Shown here: one piece after another, positions 9,541-18,491 of the stretch
Position numbering within the stretch: the first letter of the stretch is position 1
Layout of the letters: every line of letters begins with the position of its first letter
Source: Rhodanobacter sp.
Lineage (GTDB): Bacteria; Pseudomonadota; Gammaproteobacteria; Xanthomonadales; Rhodanobacteraceae
Assembly: GCA_030148505.1 (NCBI GenBank)
Contig: JASBTI010000030.1
Location: 36,458-100,457, forward strand
Direction: 5' to 3'
Length of the DNA: 64,000 nucleotides
Notes under the pieces: generated by a model
Database searches by the model: none
Seen by the model: the letters and a program-made list of their open reading frames with translations, nothing else
Told to the model about the DNA's origin: nothing
Made by a program: the position numbers and the translations under genes

Positions 9541-10836
9541 TTATTCCGCATCGTCGGCAGTCTCTGCGTTCGGCAAGCGCATCGACAGTACCGCACCGGC
9601 GGCCCCCATCACCGCCAGTGTCGCCAGCACCGCCGCCAGTGAAAGGGTCGACAGCACCGCGGTAATGCCCCCGACCGCCAGCAACAATACACCGATTGCG
9701 GAATTGCTCACTGCCACGTAGGCGATGCGGGTAGCGCCGGCGGCAATGTCCACCACGTAGGTCTTGCGCCCGATGCGTACCGCTTGATGCCCCAGCGACA
9801 ATATGAAGTACATCGCCGGCATCAGCCAGACCTGGCCTAGCAGGCCCGGCGACCACAGCATCGCGGCTGCCAGCAGGGCGCCCAACACGGCGCCGAACGC
9901 ACCGCCGACCATCATTACCGCGCGGCTCGAACGATCCGCCAGGCCACCCCATAATGGGCCACCGAGCATCGCCGCCAACCCGTCGGCCACGATAAAGGCG
10001 GCCAGCAGCCGCGGCGTGTGACCGAGGTGGCGCTGTGCCAGCAGCACGTAATAGGGTGCCGACAACGCAGTGCACATCAGCAGCGCCCGCGCCAGCACAA
10101 ACTTGCGCAGCCGCGCATCTTGCGCCAGCAGGCGCAACCGCACCGGGTGATCATGCCCGTTGCGCTCGCCAGTCGGCTCGCGGGTAGCGGAAAACAGCGC
10201 TGCAGCCAGCAACCAAAGCCCCCCTGCGCCGAGCAGTACCAGCGCGTAGCCAGCAGCCTGCAGTCGTTGCGGACCCGACAAGGTCACCACCATGCCGATG
10301 CCCAGCGTGACCAACCCCGCGGCGCTGGCCGCCCAGCCGGTGGTACGCCCCCGCATCCCCTTTGGCAGCGTTCGCGCCAGCACGTCCTTGGAGGCAATCG
10401 ACGAAACGCTGCGCGCCAGCGCATACAGCGCCAGCAGTATCAACAGCACCAGCCCTGCCGCGCTGCCGCGCAGCAACCATGCCGCGAGTGCGATGCCAAA
10501 CATGCTCAGTGCCTGTAACATCGCACCCAGCGACCAGGCCCATTTACGCTGATCGAAGCGCTGCACATAGCGCGCCATCCACACCTGCAGCAACATGCTG
10601 CCGGATTCGCGGATCGGTACCAGCAAGGAAATCATCCAGCCAGCCACGCCCAGAGTGCCGGCCAGCCAGGTCAGGGTGGTCTTCGGGTTGCTCAGCGCGT
10701 CACCGAGCTTGCTCAGGAAATGACTGCCCACGAACACCAGAAAATTGCGCGGGATCGCCTCGCGCTGGTCTGCCGACAAGGTCTTGTCAGCCATACCGGC
10801 GGCGCGGGCTTGTGGAAAAAGGGAACGTAGTGACAT
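9541..10836 (-). CDS. MFS transporter, substrate unknown
   Basis: 431-residue integral membrane protein with about 12 predicted hydrophobic helices and an MFS-like loop between the halves (GGLADRSSRAV). It starts MSLRSLFPQ. A second in-frame Met at residue 15 (MADKTLSAD) is a possible alternative start. Nothing in the sequence names a substrate, and the neighbours (FNT channel, secreted peptidase) are not obviously related. It converges with the FNT gene, with 33 bases between them. Confidence 0.75.
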   Translation of the reverse strand: MSLRSLFPQARAAGMADKTLSADQREAIPRNFLVFVGSHFLSKLGDALSNPKTTLTWLAGTLGVAGWMISLLVPIRESGSMLLQVWMARYVQRFDQRKWAWSLGAMLQALSMFGIALAAWLLRGSAAGLVLLILLALYALARSVSSIASKDVLARTLPKGMRGRTTGWAASAAGLVTLGIGMVVTLSGPQRLQAAGYALVLLGAGGLWLLAAALFSATREPTGERNGHDHPVRLRLLAQDARLRKFVLARALLMCTALSAPYYVLLAQRHLGHTPRLLAAFIVADGLAAMLGGPLWGGLADRSSRAVMMVGGAFGAVLGALLAAAMLWSPGLLGQVWLMPAMYFILSLGHQAVRIGRKTYVVDIAAGATRIAYVAVSNSAIGVLLLAVGGITAVLSTLSLAAVLATLAVMGAAGAVLSMRLPNAETADDAE

Positions 10837-11037
10837 GCGCTGTCGTCGACGGGGCGAAGCATCACTGTAGCGCGCCAGTCAGCTGGCTTACATCCAGCAA
10901 GTTCATGAGGCAGGTCACAGTCAACAAGGACTCGCTGCACACCTCAATGTGCTGCTATAAATGCGGCGGGGACACGATTACCTGGATAAATCGCGCGCAT
11001 GCCACAAGGCTGCGTGGCAGGGCTTGGGGAACTCACG

Positions 11038-13047
11038 ATGGCATGGCGAAACTGGATCGCAACAATCGCATTGTTGCTGTGTAGTACCGCGCTGCGGGCG
11101 CAACCGGTGTCATTCACCGATCTGGCCCGGCATGCCCAATACAAGGACGTCAAGATTTCACCTGACGGTGAGTATCTGGCCGCAACCGCGGTGGTCAAAG
11201 GTCAGACCGTATTGGCGCTGATCCGCCTGTCCGACAAGAAGGGAAACATCGTCCGTCCCCGGGAGGACGATGATGTCATCGACTTCTGGTGGGTATCGCC
11301 AACCCGGGTGCTTTATTCCGTCGGCACACGTATCGGCGGCTTCGATTCACCGTTCGCCACCGGCGAGCTGTTTGCGGTCAATGCCGATGGTTACGGTGCA
11401 GACCTGCTCTACGGCTACCGCAGGAATGGCGTAAGCACTGGTTCGCATATCCAGCGTGGTGCGCCCGAACGCGGCAGCGCCGAATTCATTTCGACTATTT
11501 CAGGTGACCCGTATCACGTACTGGTCGCCATCAGCTCATGGGGTGCCGCTGGTTTCGAACGGCAGCTGCCGGTGGCCTACCGCATGGATATCCGCGACGG
11601 GGTGAAATACAAGATCATCACCGCGCCCATGCGCGGCGCCCATTTTGTCGCGGACCATCAGGGCAGGATTCGCTTTGCCTATGGCGTGGACAAGGCCGAG
11701 AATTTCAAGGTCTATCTGCATCCGGTTGGTGGGGACGGCTGGCAGCTGCAGCCGGGGCTCGGCGACAGCCGCTCCATTCCTTTCGCCTTCAAGCGCGACG
11801 ACAGTGCGGCGTATGCCACTTGTCCGGGGGCTTCCGGAGGCTTCGGCATATGCCTGTGGCATCCGAAAAAGCCCACCCTGGAAACTCTCTGGAGCAATGC
11901 GCGCGTCGAGCCTGACGGATTGCTTCAGGGGTTCGCAAGGGACAGCGTGATCGGCGTGGCCTTCATGGACGGGCGGCCCGGGGCAGCGCTGTTCACAGGC
12001 CATCCTGCCGATACCAAGGCGCTGATCGCGCTGATGAAACAGTTTCCCGGCGAAAACGTCCGTTTCGTGTCGGGCACCCGTGATGGCCGTTTGAGCGTGG
12101 TAAGGGTGGATGCCGATGTCGACCCGGGGACGTTCTACCTGTACGACCGTGACAGCGGCAAGCTCACGCCACTGCTGGCACGCGAATCGTGGATCAATCC
12201 CGAAAAGATGGCGTCCAAGCAGCCCTTCAATTTTACCGCCCGCGACGGCCTGAATTTGCAGGGATATCTGAGCTACCCACCCGGAGAGGAAGGTGCGAAA
12301 CACCTGCCGATGGTGGTCTTCGTCCATGGCGGCCCCTACGGCATACGCGATCGCTGGAATTTCGATCCCTATGTACAGGCCATGGCAACCCGCGGTTATG
12401 CCGTACTGCAAGTCAACTACCGCGGTTCCGGCGGTTACGGCAAACAGTTCGAGCGCGCCGGCTGGCTTCAATGGGGTGGCAAGATGCAGGACGATGTGAC
12501 CGACGCCACCCGCTGGGCCGTTGCGAAGGGTATTGCCGACCCGCAACGGATCTGCATTTTCGGTGGCAGCTACGGTGGTTATGCGGCGCTGGAAGGCGCC
12601 GTCAAGGAACCGGATCTGTACCAGTGCGCCATCGGCTACGTCGGTGTCTATGATCTGGCGCTGATGTACAAGCGTGGCGACATTCCACAATCCAGTTATG
12701 GCGAAAGCTACCTCAAGGAAGTACTCGGCCAGAACATGAAGGTGCTGGCACAGCATTCACCCATCAACCAGCTCGACCGCCTCAAGGCCAAGGTGATGCT
12801 GATCGTTGGTGGCAAGGATATGCGAGTGCCACCGATCCAGGGGGAAGACTTGCACATGGCCCTGTTGAAACGCCACATTGCCCATGTCTGGATCGACAAA
12901 CCCGACGAGATGCACGGCTTTTACAAGGAGGCGAACGTAGCCGAGTTGTTTGCTCAGCTGGTGCAGTTCCTCAACGTCAATATCGGTCCCGGCTCCCGCG
13001 GCATGCATTCCGCCGGCCTCAACCCTGGCGGCACAACGAAGCACTGA
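11038..13047 (+). CDS. Exported S9-family prolyl oligopeptidase-like peptidase
   Basis: 669-residue serine peptidase. Residues 1-20 form a signal peptide (MAWRNWIATIALLLCSTALRA, then AQPVSF). A beta-propeller-like N-terminal region is followed by an alpha/beta-hydrolase domain. The triad is visible: Ser511 in GGSYGGYAA, Asp594 in GGKDMRVPP, and His626 in DEMHGFY. The family cleaves short peptides, often after proline or alanine, and here would act in the periplasm. The ATG at 11038 is chosen over one at 10999 because GGGGA lies seven bases before it and it puts the signal peptide at the N-terminus. Confidence 0.9.
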   Translation: MAWRNWIATIALLLCSTALRAQPVSFTDLARHAQYKDVKISPDGEYLAATAVVKGQTVLALIRLSDKKGNIVRPREDDDVIDFWWVSPTRVLYSVGTRIGGFDSPFATGELFAVNADGYGADLLYGYRRNGVSTGSHIQRGAPERGSAEFISTISGDPYHVLVAISSWGAAGFERQLPVAYRMDIRDGVKYKIITAPMRGAHFVADHQGRIRFAYGVDKAENFKVYLHPVGGDGWQLQPGLGDSRSIPFAFKRDDSAAYATCPGASGGFGICLWHPKKPTLETLWSNARVEPDGLLQGFARDSVIGVAFMDGRPGAALFTGHPADTKALIALMKQFPGENVRFVSGTRDGRLSVVRVDADVDPGTFYLYDRDSGKLTPLLARESWINPEKMASKQPFNFTARDGLNLQGYLSYPPGEEGAKHLPMVVFVHGGPYGIRDRWNFDPYVQAMATRGYAVLQVNYRGSGGYGKQFERAGWLQWGGKMQDDVTDATRWAVAKGIADPQRICIFGGSYGGYAALEGAVKEPDLYQCAIGYVGVYDLALMYKRGDIPQSSYGESYLKEVLGQNMKVLAQHSPINQLDRLKAKVMLIVGGKDMRVPPIQGEDLHMALLKRHIAHVWIDKPDEMHGFYKEANVAELFAQLVQFLNVNIGPGSRGMHSAGLNPGGTTKH

Positions 13048-13184
13048 ACGAGCCCCGTGGCCTGCTGGCACCTTTGGATGCGGCATCGTGAACATTGTCG
13101 GCAAGAGGCTTCGCTGCTGCGGATCCGAAACGCAAACCCTGTCTCGGCGGCTTGACGCATTTACCTCGCTGCGCCCAAGATGGG

Positions 13185-14195
13185 ATGATGCAACGCAGCA
13201 ATGCCAACCAAACGCCGATAAAACTGGCCCTGCAAGGCGGTGGCGCGCATGGCGCGTTTACCTGGGGTGTACTGGACCGGTTGCTGGAACTGCCCGGCCT
13301 GGACATCGAATCGATCAGCGGCACCAGCAGCGGTGCCATGAATGCGGTGGCGCTGGCGCGGGGATGGCTGCGTGGCGGTGCTGCCGGGGCGCGGGAGTCG
13401 CTGGATGCGTTCTGGCAGGCGCTCGCCCGGCAGAACGTGGTGGCTGACTGGTGGGCGGTCGCGGCTGGCATGTTTGAGCATGCTCAGAAAGTCCCACCGA
13501 GCCAGGCCATACCACTGTCTGTGAACCCGTTGCGTAGTCTGGTCGAGGGCATGTTTGACATGGACGCACTGCGAACCGGGCCGATCCAGCTGCGGCTGGC
13601 GGCAACGCGCGTACGCGACGGCGCGCTCACCGTGTTCGACAACGCACGGCTGAGTCACGACGCACTGCTGGCGTCGGCGTGTTTGCCGCAATGGTTTGCG
13701 GCAGTCGAGATCGATGGCGAAGCCTATTGGGACGGCGGCTTTGCCGGCAATCCCGTACTGGAACCCTTGCTCGATACCGGGAGTGACGACCTGTTGTGCA
13801 TCCTGCTGCAGCCGTTCGACAACGCAAAGGTGCCAAGGCAGGCGCGCGACATCGCCGAGTGGTCGGCTCAACTTTCGTTTTCAGCCGCATTCAAGCGCGA
13901 GCTGCGCAACCTGGCACTGACCCGCCAGCGGCTTGAGCGGCATCTGCTGGCCGATGCTGAAGACCGTCGCCTGCGTCGTCTGCGCATGCATGTGATCACG
14001 CCCAGGGAAGCACTGACGGTGGCCGACGGATTTCCAGCCTCCGATACCCGCCGGCACCAGCTTCAGGGGCTGCGCGCACTGGGTCGTGAATCTGCCAGCG
14101 ACTGGTGTGAACGCCACCAGGGGGATCTCGGGCAGCGCGCGAGCTTTTCGCTCACGAGCTGGCTGGCGGCAAACGGCCGCCCACGTTCCGGCTGA
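13185..14195 (+). CDS. Patatin-like phospholipase
   Basis: 336-residue patatin-family acyl hydrolase. Catalytic elements are the oxyanion loop QGGGAHGAF, the nucleophile elbow GTSSG (Ser48) and the dyad aspartate in DGGFAGNP (Asp183). No signal peptide is seen, so it is probably cytoplasmic or membrane-associated. Two adjacent ATGs (13185 and 13188) could start it and there is no strong Shine-Dalgarno. It follows the peptidase gene by about 140 bases with no recognisable signal between. Bacterial patatins act as phospholipases A or lysophospholipases; the lipid substrate is not known here. Confidence 0.87.
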   Translation: MMQRSNANQTPIKLALQGGGAHGAFTWGVLDRLLELPGLDIESISGTSSGAMNAVALARGWLRGGAAGARESLDAFWQALARQNVVADWWAVAAGMFEHAQKVPPSQAIPLSVNPLRSLVEGMFDMDALRTGPIQLRLAATRVRDGALTVFDNARLSHDALLASACLPQWFAAVEIDGEAYWDGGFAGNPVLEPLLDTGSDDLLCILLQPFDNAKVPRQARDIAEWSAQLSFSAAFKRELRNLALTRQRLERHLLADAEDRRLRRLRMHVITPREALTVADGFPASDTRRHQLQGLRALGRESASDWCERHQGDLGQRASFSLTSWLAANGRPRSG

Positions 14196-14336
14196 CCTCG
14201 CGCCCAGCTCGCTGGGTTCGCGGACGGTCGTCCCTCCTCGCCATTCGCCCATCTGGCCGGCCTGTCTACGGAGCATTTTCCCGCCCGCCGGCCAAAGCAG
14301 GCAAAATACGCCGTTCGCCCCGCGTCGCGATGCCTG

Positions 14337-15956
14337 ATGGCCTCTGCCCCACGCGCCACGCCCGCTCGATCACGGACCCGACTTTTGACCACCACGCCCC
14401 CCGCCCCACCCTCAACCGATGACACCGATCCTGTGCTGTGGGAGCAAGTGCGCCTCGCCGCTGAGCTGCTGGAGTCGCTGGCTGCCGATCCGCAGCGGTT
14501 GAAATCGCTGCCGGCGTCGGCGCGTGGCCAGCTTCTCCAGGCGGTGGCGAAGGTTTACGACCCCGACCCCGCGGCACGCCGGGTGAAGTTGAAGGCCGCG
14601 GCGAAGGCACGCCACGCGGCGAAGATTCGCGCCGAGGACGAGGTGCTCAACCGCACCGGTATCCGGGCGCTGCGCCGCAAGCCGGTATTCACCACGCCTA
14701 ACCTGTTTGCGCCGGAGGGTTTTACAGCCCACGATGTCGACCGCGACGATGCCCCGCGCGAGTCGATCGAACCGCAGCACTGCTACGTCTGCAAGACAAA
14801 ATATTCGACCATCCATTTCTTCTACGACCAGTTGTGCCCCGACTGCGCGGCCTTCAACTACGCCAAGCGCACCGAACTGGTCGACCTGCGCGGGCGGGTA
14901 GCGCTGCTGACCGGTGGTCGGGTGAAGATCGGTTACCAGGCAGGTCTGAAGCTGTTGCGTGCCGGCGCCGAACTGATCGTGACCACGCGCTTTCCACGCG
15001 ACTCGGCCGCCCGCTACGCCGAGGAGCCGGACTTCGCCCAGTGGCGCGACCGCCTGCAGATCTATGGACTGGACCTGCGCCACACACCGAGTGTCGAAGC
15101 ATTCTGCCAGGAGCTGGTGACTACGCGGCCGCGGCTCGATTTCATCATCAATAACGCCTGCCAGACGGTGCGCCGACCGCCGGATTTTTATGCGCACATG
15201 ATGGAAGGCGAAACGGCGGCCTTGCATGACCTTCCCGAACACGTGCGTGACTTGATCGGCCATTACGAGGGATTGCGCAGCTCGCATATCCTGCCCGAGG
15301 CCGGAACGTCGACGAGGGCGGTGGCAGGCCAGGCTTCGAAGCTGGACGGGCTGACCCGTGCGGCCGAACTGTCGCAACTGCCGCTGCTGCCGGAGGAGCT
15401 GCTGGCGCAGAGCCACCTGTTCCCCGAGGGCCGGCTCGACCAGGACCTGCAGCAGATCGACCTGCGCGGCCGCAACTCGTGGCGGCTGCTGATGGCCGAG
15501 GTGCCGTCGGTGGAATTGCTGGAGGTGCAGCTGGTCAACGCGATCGCCCCATTCATCCTCAATGCGCGGCTGAAACCGCTGATGCTGCGCACGCCCGAGC
15601 GCGACAAGCACATCGTCAACGTGTCGGCGATGGAAGGCCAGTTCTACCGCAGCTTCAAGACTACCCGGCACCCGCATACCAACATGGCCAAGGCCGCGCT
15701 GAACATGATGACGCGCACCTCGGCAACGGATTACCACAACGATGGCATCCACATGAACAGCGTCGACACCGGCTGGGTCACCGATGAGGATCCGGCGGAA
15801 CTGGCGGCCAAAAAAGTGCTGGAAGAACGCTTCCATCCGCCCCTGGACATCATCGACGGTGCGGCGCGCATCGTCGATCCGATCATTTCCGGCATCAACA
15901 GCGGCGAGCACGTATGGGGCCAGTTCCTGAAGGACTACAAGCCCACCGACTGGTAA
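14337..15956 (+). CDS. SDR-like protein with zinc ribbon and altered catalytic residues
   Basis: 539-residue protein with three parts. Residues 1-145 are helical and unfamiliar. A four-cysteine ribbon follows (Cys149, Cys152, Cys167, Cys170; HCYVC and LCPDC). From about residue 185 there is a short-chain dehydrogenase/reductase fold. The usual nucleotide loop TGxxxGxG reads TGGRVKIG, NNAG reads NNAC (272-275), and at the YxxxK position the sequence is TNMAK (448-452), so the catalytic tyrosine is a threonine. An insertion of about 100 residues lies between NNAC and the active-site region. This may be a divergent oxidoreductase or a non-catalytic fold user. Start ATG 14337 lacks a strong ribosome site. 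Confidence 0.75.
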   Translation: MASAPRATPARSRTRLLTTTPPAPPSTDDTDPVLWEQVRLAAELLESLAADPQRLKSLPASARGQLLQAVAKVYDPDPAARRVKLKAAAKARHAAKIRAEDEVLNRTGIRALRRKPVFTTPNLFAPEGFTAHDVDRDDAPRESIEPQHCYVCKTKYSTIHFFYDQLCPDCAAFNYAKRTELVDLRGRVALLTGGRVKIGYQAGLKLLRAGAELIVTTRFPRDSAARYAEEPDFAQWRDRLQIYGLDLRHTPSVEAFCQELVTTRPRLDFIINNACQTVRRPPDFYAHMMEGETAALHDLPEHVRDLIGHYEGLRSSHILPEAGTSTRAVAGQASKLDGLTRAAELSQLPLLPEELLAQSHLFPEGRLDQDLQQIDLRGRNSWRLLMAEVPSVELLEVQLVNAIAPFILNARLKPLMLRTPERDKHIVNVSAMEGQFYRSFKTTRHPHTNMAKAALNMMTRTSATDYHNDGIHMNSVDTGWVTDEDPAELAAKKVLEERFHPPLDIIDGAARIVDPIISGINSGEHVWGQFLKDYKPTDW

Positions 15957-15993
15957 GCCCTGCTTGGGTGCGGGGCAACCTCCCTCGTCGCCA

Positions 15994-16291
15994 TCAGTGT
16001 TCCCCGGAGAATTCCTCATAGGCCTGAACCGCCTCGGCCGCGAACATTCGCCACGGTCCACCGCCCCTGTACACCGCCAGCGCCAGTGAACTGTCCGTGG
16101 CTGACCCCGAGGCACACCCAGGTGCCAACATGAAAGCCGGGGCAACCCTCGCAGCGGGCAACGACGCCAATGGCCACCGCGATCAGCTCCTTATCGATGG
16201 TCGAGAGCACGTCGGGCGCCAATGCGGACTTGGCCATTGTCGTAAAGCCGTCCATCGTGCCCGGCTGTGACTCACGAAGCGTCTTGATCGC
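15994..16291 (-). pseudogene. Decayed carboxymuconolactone decarboxylase / AhpD-like gene
   Basis: Reading leftward from 16291 gives AIKTLRESQPGTMDGF, then KELIAVAIGVVARCEGCPGF, the CxxC-H core of AhpD-like proteins (Cys-Glu-Gly-Cys, then FH). The frame then loses similarity, and a different frame from about 16110 resumes with LALAVYRGGGP, FAAEAVQAYEEF and GEH before a TGA at 15994. So the gene has a shifted middle, and a TAG at 16292-16294 replaces its start region. The intact family member is about 110 residues. The residual open frame on its own (79 residues) is not a real product. Confidence 0.72.
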
Positions 16292-16294
16292 CTA

Positions 16295-16574
16295 GGTGGG
16301 GTCAGGGGTGATCAGCTTGAACGACTGGCCGGGCATCGAAATACCTTGGGACACACATGGTGATGAACCCGCAATCCAGGGAATGCGCGGGCATGTCGAA
16401 CTGATCTGGATCGACCTGACGCAGACCACCGGTGGTGGCACCACGACATCGCGCTTGCCGGCGAAACGGCAGTCAGGACGGAGCAGCTTGTCGGACCCGG
16501 TGGCTCGGCCTTCACCAACGCGCTTGATATCTCCTACATCGTCGCCAGTGTTGATTGCGTTCCCCGCCACCCAC
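16295..16574. other. Gene-free stretch before the quinone oxidoreductase
   Basis: About 280 bases downstream of the pseudogene remnant. Open frames on both strands have no recognisable protein character. It may include further eroded sequence from the pseudogene's former neighbourhood. No RNA or repeat was recognised. Confidence 0.4.
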
Positions 16575-16585
16575 GGAGCTACACC

Positions 16586-17593
16586 ATGCCTACCATGCAA
16601 GCCATCGAGATCAGCCGCCCCGGCTCGGCCGACGTACTGCAGCTGACCGCTCGCCCGATCCCGCAGCCCGGCCCGGGCGAAGTGCTGATCCAGGTAGCGG
16701 CTGCCGGCGTCAACCGGCCCGACGTATTCCAACGCATGGGCAACTACGCGCCGCCACCGGGCGCCTCGGACATCCCCGGGCTGGAGGTGGCCGGCGAACT
16801 GGTCGAGGGCGATCTGTCCCGCAACAACCCGTTCGGACTCAAACGCGGCGATGCGGTCTGCGCGCTGCTGGCCGGCGGAGGTTATGCCGAGTACGCGGTG
16901 GCACCCCTGGCGCAGTGCCTGCCGGTACCCGCCGGGTTCTCGATGGTCGAAGCCGCCGCGCTGCCGGAGAACTTCTTCACGGTGTGGAGCAACGTCTTCG
17001 ATCGCGGCCAGCTCGGTCGCGGCGAAGGCGGCGCGCAGGAAAGCCTGCTGGTGCAAGGCGGCTCCAGCGGCATCGGTGTCACCGCGATCCAGCTGGCGCA
17101 TGCCCTGGGCCATCGCGTGTTCGCGACGGCCGGTAGTGCGGAAAAATGCGCTGCCTGTGAAAAGCTGGGGGCGCAGGCAATCAACTACCGCGAGCAGGAC
17201 TTTGTCGCGGTAGTGAAACAGGCCACCGACGGTCGCGGTGTCGACGTGATCCTCGACATGGTCGCCGGCGACTACATACCACGCGAAATCGATGCGCTGG
17301 CCGAGGGCGGCCGGCTGGTATTCATTGCCACCCTTGGCGGCAGCAAGGCCGAGATCGACGCCGCGGTGCTGATGCGCCGCCGACTCACCCTCACCGGCTC
17401 CACCCTGCGCGCACGCCCGGTAGCCTTCAAGGGTGCACTGGCCGCCCAGTTGCACCACAAGGTCTGGCCGCTGCTCGAAGCCGGCACCGTACGTCCGGTG
17501 ATCCACCAGGTATTCCCGGCGGCGCAAGCGGGCAAGGCGCATGCCTTGATGGAAGGCAGCACGCATATCGGCAAGATCATGCTGCAGTGGTGA
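16586..17593 (+). CDS. NAD(P)H:quinone oxidoreductase, zinc-free MDR family (PIG3/QOR-like)
   Basis: 335-residue medium-chain dehydrogenase/reductase. The N-terminal GroES-like half includes GVNRPDVFQRMG. The Rossmann half carries the nucleotide motif VQGGSSGIGVTAIQLA. The zinc-ligand cysteines and histidine of alcohol dehydrogenases are missing, as expected for quinone reductases. The family reduces quinones or enones with NADPH in the cytoplasm. GGAG at 16575-16578 lies seven bases before the ATG. The pirin gene follows about 90 bases later on the same strand. Confidence 0.9.
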   Translation: MPTMQAIEISRPGSADVLQLTARPIPQPGPGEVLIQVAAAGVNRPDVFQRMGNYAPPPGASDIPGLEVAGELVEGDLSRNNPFGLKRGDAVCALLAGGGYAEYAVAPLAQCLPVPAGFSMVEAAALPENFFTVWSNVFDRGQLGRGEGGAQESLLVQGGSSGIGVTAIQLAHALGHRVFATAGSAEKCAACEKLGAQAINYREQDFVAVVKQATDGRGVDVILDMVAGDYIPREIDALAEGGRLVFIATLGGSKAEIDAAVLMRRRLTLTGSTLRARPVAFKGALAAQLHHKVWPLLEAGTVRPVIHQVFPAAQAGKAHALMEGSTHIGKIMLQW

Positions 17594-17681
17594 TCCGGCG
17601 ACAGTCCGTTTCCCTGCCGTGCGTTTACCCAGGCGGGCCATGGCCCCATCGTGTCTGTCTTGCCTTTCGGGAGAACCCGCG

Positions 17682-18383
17682 ATGATTGAACGCAGACCCT
17701 TCAGCAGCCTCGGCCACGCCGACCACGGCTGGCTCGACGCCAGGCATCACTTCTCGTTTGCCGGCTACCACGATCCCAAGCGCATGGGCTGGGGTGCACT
17801 GCGGGTGTGGAACGACGACACCATCGCGCCGCAAACCGGCTTTCCCCCGCATTCGCACGCCGACATGGAAATCATCACCTATGTTCGCGAAGGGGCGATT
17901 ACCCATCGCGACAGTCTGGGCAACGAGGGTCGCACCGAGGCCGGCGACGTGCAGGTGATGAGCGCCGGCAGCGGCATCACCCACAGCGAATACAACCGGG
18001 AATCGGATACCACGCGGATCTTCCAGATCTGGATACTCCCCGATACGCACGATCACCCCCCTTCCTGGGGCGCACGGCCGTTTCCGGCCGGCGAGCGTTC
18101 GGGCCGCTTGGTGACCCTGGCCAGCGGATTCAAGGAGGACAGCGATGCGCTGCCGCTGCGCACCAAGGCTCGCGTGCTCGGCGCCACTGTAAAGGCTGGC
18201 GTAACCATCGAATACACCCTGGCCCAAGGTCGCTACGCTTACCTGGTAGCGGCCAAAGGTACGGTCGAGCTCAACGGTGTGCGGCTCGAAGCCCGCGATG
18301 GCGCCGCCATCCGCCACGAGTCCGTACTGCGGCTGACCGCCCTGGAGGATGCCGAGCTGGTACTCGTCGACAGCGCCGCCTGA
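17682..18383 (+). CDS. Pirin family protein (cupin)
   Basis: 233-residue bicupin of the pirin family. The N-terminal cupin carries the metal-site motif FPPHSHADMEIITYV and the later HSEYNRE. Some bacterial pirins are quercetin 2,3-dioxygenases, others bind enzymes or regulators; the role is open here. The start at 17682 (MIERRPFSS) is preferred over an upstream in-frame ATG at 17619 because GGGAGA precedes it by about seven bases and it matches the usual pirin N-terminus. It sits downstream of the quinone oxidoreductase. Confidence 0.9.
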   Translation: MIERRPFSSLGHADHGWLDARHHFSFAGYHDPKRMGWGALRVWNDDTIAPQTGFPPHSHADMEIITYVREGAITHRDSLGNEGRTEAGDVQVMSAGSGITHSEYNRESDTTRIFQIWILPDTHDHPPSWGARPFPAGERSGRLVTLASGFKEDSDALPLRTKARVLGATVKAGVTIEYTLAQGRYAYLVAAKGTVELNGVRLEARDGAAIRHESVLRLTALEDAELVLVDSAA

Positions 18384-18429
18384 GCAGTCGCCGCGACCGG
18401 TTTCATTCAGGGACTCGACCATGGTGTAC

Positions 18430-18448
18430 GTGTTTCCGACGGAAACAC
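18430..18448. promoter_or_regulatory. 19-bp perfect palindrome before the MBL hydrolase gene
   Basis: GTGTTTCCGACGGAAACAC is symmetric over nine base pairs around one central base. It lies 46 bases after the pirin stop and 43 bases before the hydrolase ATG, with no T-run following. The size and symmetry fit a repressor operator (for example of TetR or MarR type), but no regulator gene is adjacent. Confidence 0.4.
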
Positions 18449-18491
18449 TTGCTACCTTGGCTGGTAATTTTCGCTCCCTTGCGAGGCCGAC

